Shown: one piece after another, positions 59,662 through 64,000 of the stretch
How positions within the stretch are numbered: position 1 is the stretch's first letter
Layout of the letters: every line of letters starts with the position of its first letter
Source of the DNA: Hoskinsella mucinilytica
GTDB lineage: Bacteria; Bacillota_I; Bacilli_A; Erysipelotrichales; Erysipelotrichaceae
NCBI RefSeq assembly: GCF_045223415.1
Contig: NZ_JBEQZJ010000020.1
Coordinates: 1 to 64,000 of the forward strand
Direction: 5' to 3'
Length of the DNA: 64,000 bases
Position numbers and translations under genes: made by a program
Notes under the pieces: generated by a model
Databases searched by the model: none
Told to the model about the DNA's origin: nothing
The model's input: only the letters and a program-made list of their open reading frames with translations

Positions 59662-61521
59662 ATGGCAAGACAACAGAAAAAAGGAAACGGAAACAACAGA
59701 AGAAACAATAACAACAGAGGTAGAAATAACAATAACTTCGCACCGAGAAAAGAGCGTGTAGAGGTTAAAGAAATCACATACAATGGACCATTGAGTGTTG
59801 GAGAATTAGCAGAAAAGCTAAATCGCAATGCAAGTGAAATCATCAAATTATTGTTCATGATGGGGACCATGGTTACCATCAACTCTACTTTGGATGACGA
59901 AACGATCGAATTGGTATGTATGGAATGGAATGTAGAGTGTCATAAAGAAATCATCATCGAAGAAAGTGATTTTGAAGAAATGATCAATAACGAAGAAGAG
60001 GATGAATCACAACTGGTAGATCGTCCTGCTGTTGTTACTATCATGGGACATGTTGACCATGGGAAAACAACGTTATTGGATACCATTCGTAAAACACATG
60101 TAACAGAAGGTGAATTTGGTGGCATTACGCAACATATCGGTGCTTATCAGGTTAATGTCAAAGGTAAGAAGGTTACCTTCTTAGATACTCCGGGGCATGA
60201 AGCCTTTACTGCAATGCGTGCACGTGGAGCACAGGTAACCGATTTGGTTATCATCGTAGTTGCGGCAGATGACGGTGTTATGCCTCAGACGAAAGAAGCT
60301 GTCGATCATGCGAAGGCTGCCGGTGTTCCGGTTATCGTAGCTGTGAACAAAATTGACAAACCTTCTGCAAATAAAGATCGTATTATTTCAGAGATGAGTG
60401 AATTGGGATTGATGCCTGAAGAATGGGGTGGAGATACCATCTATGCTGAAATCAGTGCAAAATTCGGTACAGGAGTAAATGAGCTTTTGGAAACCATTTT
60501 GGTTGTATCTGAAGTGTATAACTTCCGTGCAAATCCTAACAAGCTTGCTACTGGTACAGTGATTGAAGCAAAATTAGATAAGGGTAGAGGTCCTGTTTCT
60601 ACCTTGTTGGTACAAAGTGGTACTTTGCATACCGGAGATGCTATCGTTGTAGGTACAGCGTTTGGTCGTGTGCGTAAGATGACGGATGATCGTGGACGTG
60701 AAATCAAAACGGCTACACCATCTACACCAGTAGAAATTATCGGTTTAAATGATGTACCTATTGCAGGAGATATCTTCAAAGCATTTGATTCTGAAAAGAA
60801 AGCTCGTCAGATTGCAGAAACTAGACTAACAAAACGAATTGACCAAGAACGTAATTCTTCTAGTGCGATGTCTTTAGAGGATTTAAGCCGTCAAATCGAA
60901 CAAGGTGATATCCAAGAAGTCAATGTCATCATAAAGGCAGACGTTCAGGGTAGTGCTGAGGCTGTACGTGCTAGTATGGAAAAGATTGATGTAGCTGGTG
61001 TGAAAGTTAACGTTATACGTTCTACTGCCGGTGCAATTACAGAATCTGATATCATGTTGGCAAGTGCTTCTAATGCTGTCATCTATGGCTTTAACGTTCG
61101 TCCAAATGCCAATGTTCGTAAAAAAGCAGAAGAGGAAGGCATTGAAATTCGTCTACACAACATTATCTATAAAGCATTGGAAGAAATGGAAAATGCGATG
61201 AAAGGTATGTTGGCACCTGTTTATGAAGAGGTTGTTATCGGACAAGCTGAAGTACGTCAGATCTATAAGGTTTCAAAAGTCGGTACGATTGCCGGTTGTA
61301 TGGTTACCGATGGTTCCTTGAAGAAGGAATGTGGCGTTCGTTTGATTCGTGAGGGCGTTGTTATCTATACAGGTAAACTAGGCTCTTTGAAACGTTTCCA
61401 AAATGATGTCAAAGAGGTAAACAGCGGATTTGAATGTGGTCTTACGATTGAAAATTTCAATGATATTAAGGTAGATGATATCATTGAAGCGTATGAAGAT
61501 CAGCAAGTTGATCCAGACTAA
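59662..61521 (+). CDS. infB: Translation initiation factor IF-2
   Basis: GTPase that brings initiator tRNA to the 30S subunit. The 619-residue form has a short Asn/Arg-rich N-terminus (GNGNNRRNNNNRGRNNNN) instead of the long N-terminal domains of enteric IF-2, then IF2_N (SVGELAEKLNRNASEIIKLL), the G domain with MGHVDHGKTTL near 129, DTPGHEAF and NKIDKP, and domains II-IV. The ATG at 59662 has TAGGTGATATT before it; a longer frame is a ylxQ shadow. Confidence 0.97.
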   Translation: MARQQKKGNGNNRRNNNNRGRNNNNFAPRKERVEVKEITYNGPLSVGELAEKLNRNASEIIKLLFMMGTMVTINSTLDDETIELVCMEWNVECHKEIIIEESDFEEMINNEEEDESQLVDRPAVVTIMGHVDHGKTTLLDTIRKTHVTEGEFGGITQHIGAYQVNVKGKKVTFLDTPGHEAFTAMRARGAQVTDLVIIVVAADDGVMPQTKEAVDHAKAAGVPVIVAVNKIDKPSANKDRIISEMSELGLMPEEWGGDTIYAEISAKFGTGVNELLETILVVSEVYNFRANPNKLATGTVIEAKLDKGRGPVSTLLVQSGTLHTGDAIVVGTAFGRVRKMTDDRGREIKTATPSTPVEIIGLNDVPIAGDIFKAFDSEKKARQIAETRLTKRIDQERNSSSAMSLEDLSRQIEQGDIQEVNVIIKADVQGSAEAVRASMEKIDVAGVKVNVIRSTAGAITESDIMLASASNAVIYGFNVRPNANVRKKAEEEGIEIRLHNIIYKALEEMENAMKGMLAPVYEEVVIGQAEVRQIYKVSKVGTIAGCMVTDGSLKKECGVRLIREGVVIYTGKLGSLKRFQNDVKEVNSGFECGLTIENFNDIKVDDIIEAYEDQQVDPD

Positions 61522-61535
61522 AGTTAGGTGAGAAT

Positions 61536-61874
61536 ATGACAGTAAAAGCAGAAAAAATTGCTGGAATTATCCAAAAGGAAGTCAGTGAAATCATACAATT
61601 TGAACTGAAAGATCCTAAAATCGGTTTTATCACGATTACAGATGTAACTGTTACTAATGATTTATCGATTGCAAAAGTATATGTATCTTTCTTAGGTCAA
61701 AAAGCAAGAGAAGAAGCAGGTATGAAAGCCTTAGATCGTAGCAAGGGATTCATACGTTCTGCCCTTGCGAAGCGAATGACATTACGTAAGGTGCCAGAGC
61801 TTCAGTTCAAAATAGATGATTCTTTAGAAAAAGGAAATAAGATTGAAAGAATCATACACGAAATCAATAAATAA
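61536..61874 (+). CDS. rbfA: 30S ribosome-binding factor RbfA
   Basis: Cold-shock ribosome-assembly factor that binds 30S precursors near the 16S 5' helix. The 112-residue KH-like protein has ELKDPKIGFITITDVTVTND near 24-43 and the C-terminal LRKVPELQFKIDDSLEKGNKI split around 88-107. Last gene of the nusA-infB operon; ylxP, sometimes present before it, is absent. Confidence 0.96.
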   Translation: MTVKAEKIAGIIQKEVSEIIQFELKDPKIGFITITDVTVTNDLSIAKVYVSFLGQKAREEAGMKALDRSKGFIRSALAKRMTLRKVPELQFKIDDSLEKGNKIERIIHEINK

Positions 61875-61943
61875 CGAGTAGAGTCGAAAATCCAAGATAA
61901 AAACCGATTTTCTACTTACTCCAAAGATGTTTTATAAAGAAGA

Positions 61944-61988
61944 AAAGTAAAGTGAACCACCTCTAATGATGGTTCACTTTACTTTTTC
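61944..61988 (+). terminator. Strong bidirectional terminator
   Basis: Perfect 16-base inverted repeat (61944-61959 with 61970-61985; core AAGTGAACCA type) and a 10-base loop, with T-rich tails on both strands. It ends the rbfA operon and the minus-strand two-component operon. A smaller interrupted hairpin (61876-61917) precedes it. Confidence 0.9.
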
Positions 61989-61998
61989 TGTTGGTTAA

Positions 61999-62133
61999 TT
62001 ATAGGATTCTATCTGAATTTGGCATCCTCGCTAAGTATGTACGATTTTGTTTTTGTAACCATTTAAATTATGCTTTCGCTGTTTCATAACTTTGTTTCTG
62101 TTTTAATAATTCCAAGATTGATTTTTGTGGTAT
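61999..62133 (-). pseudogene. Possible gene relic
   Basis: On the minus strand this gap reads as 45 codons with one internal TAA (62068-62070): a helical piece ILELLKQKQSYETAKA, the stop, then KWLQKQNRTYLARMPNSDRI and a second stop. The amphipathic, protein-like composition suggests a decayed gene end, but I recognise no family and no start or RBS. It could be chance. Confidence 0.25.
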
Positions 62134-62165
62134 TCACTTCATCTACAATAATGAATAAATATTTT

Positions 62166-62780
62166 CTATTTGATATGTTGATAATAAAAGATAGCAAGTT
62201 GAGTACGATCTCTTAGATCTAATTTATTTAATAGACTGCTTAAATAATTCCGTACGGTACCTTCACTGAGAAAAAGAATACTGGCTATTTCTTTGTTATT
62301 TAGACCCTTTGCGACAAGTTCAATAAATGCAATTTCACGCTTCGTTAAATCAAAATCCTCCTCCGTATGTTTCTGTTTTAATAAAGAGGGAAGCTTACTG
62401 ATAATTTCTGTATTAAAGACATTTTGGCCTTGATAAACTGCTTCTAATGCCGGAATGATACTGTCAAAGTTTTGTTTTAAAATATAACCTTTTACACCTA
62501 GACTCAATGCTTTCACAATATATTCATCGTCACTAAAGGTTGTTAAAAATAAAATTTTCGCATCAGGATGTTGTTTTAAGATTTGTTCGCTGGCTTCTAC
62601 ACCGTTTTTGTTTTCCATACGAATATCCATCAATAAGACATCCGGCAAATGAGTGTGATAAAGTTCAATGGCTTGATTACCATCATATCCCACTGCAACG
62701 ATCGTAACACCTTTTGTCTCCAAAATCGTTTTTAATGAGCTACATACTAATTTATCATCATCTACGATCATAACTCTCAT
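62166..62780 (-). CDS. NarL/LuxR-type response regulator
   Basis: A 204-residue response regulator. Receiver residues Asp8/Asp9, phosphoacceptor Asp52 (LLMDIRM) and Lys102 are present; the C-terminal LuxR-type helix-turn-helix (LTKREIAFIELVAKGLNNKE, then EGTVRNYLSSLLNKL) is at about 143-190. It overlaps the kinase gene by 4 bases, so the pair is one operon. The likely target is the divergent gene at the right edge, whose upstream region has two perfect dyads. Confidence 0.93.
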   Translation of the reverse strand: MRVMIVDDDKLVCSSLKTILETKGVTIVAVGYDGNQAIELYHTHLPDVLLMDIRMENKNGVEASEQILKQHPDAKILFLTTFSDDEYIVKALSLGVKGYILKQNFDSIIPALEAVYQGQNVFNTEIISKLPSLLKQKHTEEDFDLTKREIAFIELVAKGLNNKEIASILFLSEGTVRNYLSSLLNKLDLRDRTQLAIFYYQHIK

Positions 62781-63835
62781 ATTTCATGATCCTCCTTTGG
62801 TATTGTAATAAATATTTCAAACCCATCCACTGTATGTAAATTAAAGAATCCATGCATTTGTTCCACTCGCTCTTTCATATTGTGAAGTCCGATGCCCTCT
62901 TTGTTTATATGAACGTTGGTGCCATTATCATGAACGATCAATTGATAAAATGCGGGTTGCTCTCTTAAAATCAGGGATACGTAACTGGCATTGCTGTGTT
63001 TTAGAGTATTATTTAATGCTTCTTTGATGATTGCGAGCACATGATAGTAAACACTGTTTTCTAATGGTCGTAATATATCATATTCCAGTATGATCTTGCA
63101 AAAGGTAAACTCATCACATAACTTTTCAAGTACAATTTTTAAATCTAGAGCATCATCATGAAGATCATGTACACTATTTCTGACATTATCCATTCCTTGA
63201 GAAATGGTTTCTCTTAAATTAGATAAAGGTTCTTTCATTGCTTCTTGTTGGTTGATTGCTTGTAGAGCTCCGATTTGTAATAAAGAGCTACTAAGTAAAT
63301 GACCAACATGATCATGAATTTCCCTTGCAATCCTATTTCGTTCGTTTAATATGGCGATATGTAAATCTTGTTCCTGAGCGATAAGAAGTGTATTGTTTTT
63401 CTCTTCCATTAATAGTGCCAGCTCTTTGCTTGCATCACGTTGACGTTGATAGCTATGTTTGAGTGATTCATTGTCAAGATAGCGCAAGCGAAGTATCCAA
63501 GCTAAAATCATCGTACATGCCAATAAAAAGATATTAGGGACTTTGGTAAGCATCAAAAGATAGGGAAGTAAGAAGATGATATACTCTATGTGCCATTTTT
63601 TATCTGAAATCCAAACATAATACACACAAGGCACAAAATATAACCATTCAGGAAAGAACATACTACCAAGCACATAACCAAACATCAATTTCTTTTGTTT
63701 TGGATATAAAAGTCCGATCGAACATGCAATGATGACAAACAACAAGGGTAAAATGGTAAATAGTTGGATGCCCTCCATATAAATAAAGGTAAAGCCAAAG
63801 AATAAAAGAATGATTAAATTAATGATTTCACTCAT
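62777..63835 (-). CDS. Sensor histidine kinase (HisKA_3, DesK/NarL partner type)
   Basis: A 352-residue kinase with six or so N-terminal membrane helices (about 4-120), a short coiled-coil linker, the HisKA_3 dimerisation helix with phospho-His174 (RIAREIHDHVGHLL), and an HATPase domain (IIKEALNNTLKHSNAS near 265, GIGLHNMKERV near 315). There is no extracellular sensor domain, so the signal is probably sensed in or at the membrane, as for DesK and LiaS-like kinases. RBS AAGGAGG. Confidence 0.93.
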   Translation of the reverse strand: MSEIINLIILLFFGFTFIYMEGIQLFTILPLLFVIIACSIGLLYPKQKKLMFGYVLGSMFFPEWLYFVPCVYYVWISDKKWHIEYIIFLLPYLLMLTKVPNIFLLACTMILAWILRLRYLDNESLKHSYQRQRDASKELALLMEEKNNTLLIAQEQDLHIAILNERNRIAREIHDHVGHLLSSSLLQIGALQAINQQEAMKEPLSNLRETISQGMDNVRNSVHDLHDDALDLKIVLEKLCDEFTFCKIILEYDILRPLENSVYYHVLAIIKEALNNTLKHSNASYVSLILREQPAFYQLIVHDNGTNVHINKEGIGLHNMKERVEQMHGFFNLHTVDGFEIFITIPKEDHEI

Positions 63836-63858
63836 GGAAAGCCTCCTTCTTTGGGCTC

Positions 63859-63887
63859 ATTTTATCATGTTTTTGTAATTATCACAA
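63859..63887 (-). promoter_or_regulatory. Promoter of the two-component operon
   Basis: On the minus strand TTGTGA (63887-63882), a 17-base spacer and TAAAAT (63864-63859). Confidence 0.75.
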
Positions 63888-63903
63888 TCAACAGTGTTAT
63901 TTT

Positions 63904-63940
63904 ATGACATTTGTCATATTCATAGTGAAAGTGTTCACTA
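63904..63940. promoter_or_regulatory. Twin dyads in the divergent control region
   Basis: ATGACA-TT-TGTCAT (63904-63917) and TAGTGAA-AGTG-TTCACTA (63924-63940 region) are perfect inverted repeats. They lie between the kinase promoter and a -10 (TATACT, 63962-63967) that has no good -35, as expected for activator-dependent transcription. The first dyad has the TGAC-n-GTCA form common for NarL-type regulators. Confidence 0.65.
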
Positions 63941-63992
63941 GTTTGGCATTTGAAAATATCGTATACTATCATCAGAAAGTGAGGAGATTAAC

Positions 63993-64000
63993 ATGATGAT
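63993..64000 (+). CDS. Start of a truncated gene at the window edge
   Basis: ATGATGAT preceded by GTGAGGAG, a strong RBS eight bases upstream. Only two codons are visible, so nothing can be said of the product beyond that it probably belongs to the regulon of the adjacent two-component system. Confidence 0.6.

Noticed and set aside
63943..63967. TTGGCA as the -35 of the gene at the right edge
   Set aside because: Only 13 bases separate it from TATACT, too short for a sigma-70-type promoter.
1..64000. CRISPR arrays, tRNA or rRNA genes, insertion sequences
   Set aside because: No spaced direct repeats, cloverleaf sequences, rRNA stretches or intact transposase frames were seen on either strand.

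Overview
The window looks like core chromosome of a low-GC Gram-positive bacterium (Bacillota). Many blocks keep Bacillus-type gene order, and TGA is used as a stop (for example ftsY), so this is not a code-4 mollicute. The short-armed SMC, the L27 with a cleavable N-terminus next to its Prp protease, and the mixture of core blocks fit the Erysipelotrichales best, but that placement is inference. No tRNA, rRNA, CRISPR array or intact insertion sequence is visible, and no gene-free stretch exceeds 300 bases.

Layout. 0-11 kb: mnmA, recD2, a small membrane protein, a PerM/YrrI-type permease, a T-box leader with alaS, then ireB-ruvX-yrzB-mltG-udk-greA. 11-17 kb: comEA-comEC-holA (DNA uptake and the clamp-loader delta subunit), a single-chain L-serine dehydratase, a flavodoxin-like protein and a Cys-cluster/pentapeptide protein. 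17-31 kb: smc-ftsY-ylxM, ackA, nrnA, a HAD phosphatase, dnaE, an acetyltransferase, the L21-Prp-L27 operon with its leader, obgE and xth.

31.2-40.0 kb is the distinctive accessory module. A guanine-type purine riboswitch with its own terminator/antiterminator precedes an NCS2 purine permease, a THEP1-like NTPase, a FecBCD-type ABC importer, the three subunits of a molybdenum hydroxylase of the xanthine dehydrogenase family, and a MocA-like cytidylyltransferase. The genes overlap or nearly touch, so they should be one transcript. My reading is a purine-sensing operon that imports a purine, oxidises it, and supplies the enzyme with molybdenum and cofactor; the importer's substrate is inferred, not shown.

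40-54 kb: an unrecognised two-helix membrane protein, ruvAB, then the Bacillus-like series yrzE/yetF/spoVB-like flippase/comN/secDF/recJ/apt/rel, followed by a GNAT, an XRE regulator with membrane segments, and a minus-strand tmcAL-ydcF pair. 54-62 kb: an alpha/beta hydrolase, yceD-rpmF, and the rimP-nusA-rnpM-ylxQ-infB-rbfA translation/transcription operon. The right edge holds a minus-strand NarL/DesK-type two-component system. It diverges from a gene whose start lies just inside the window, with two perfect dyads between them.
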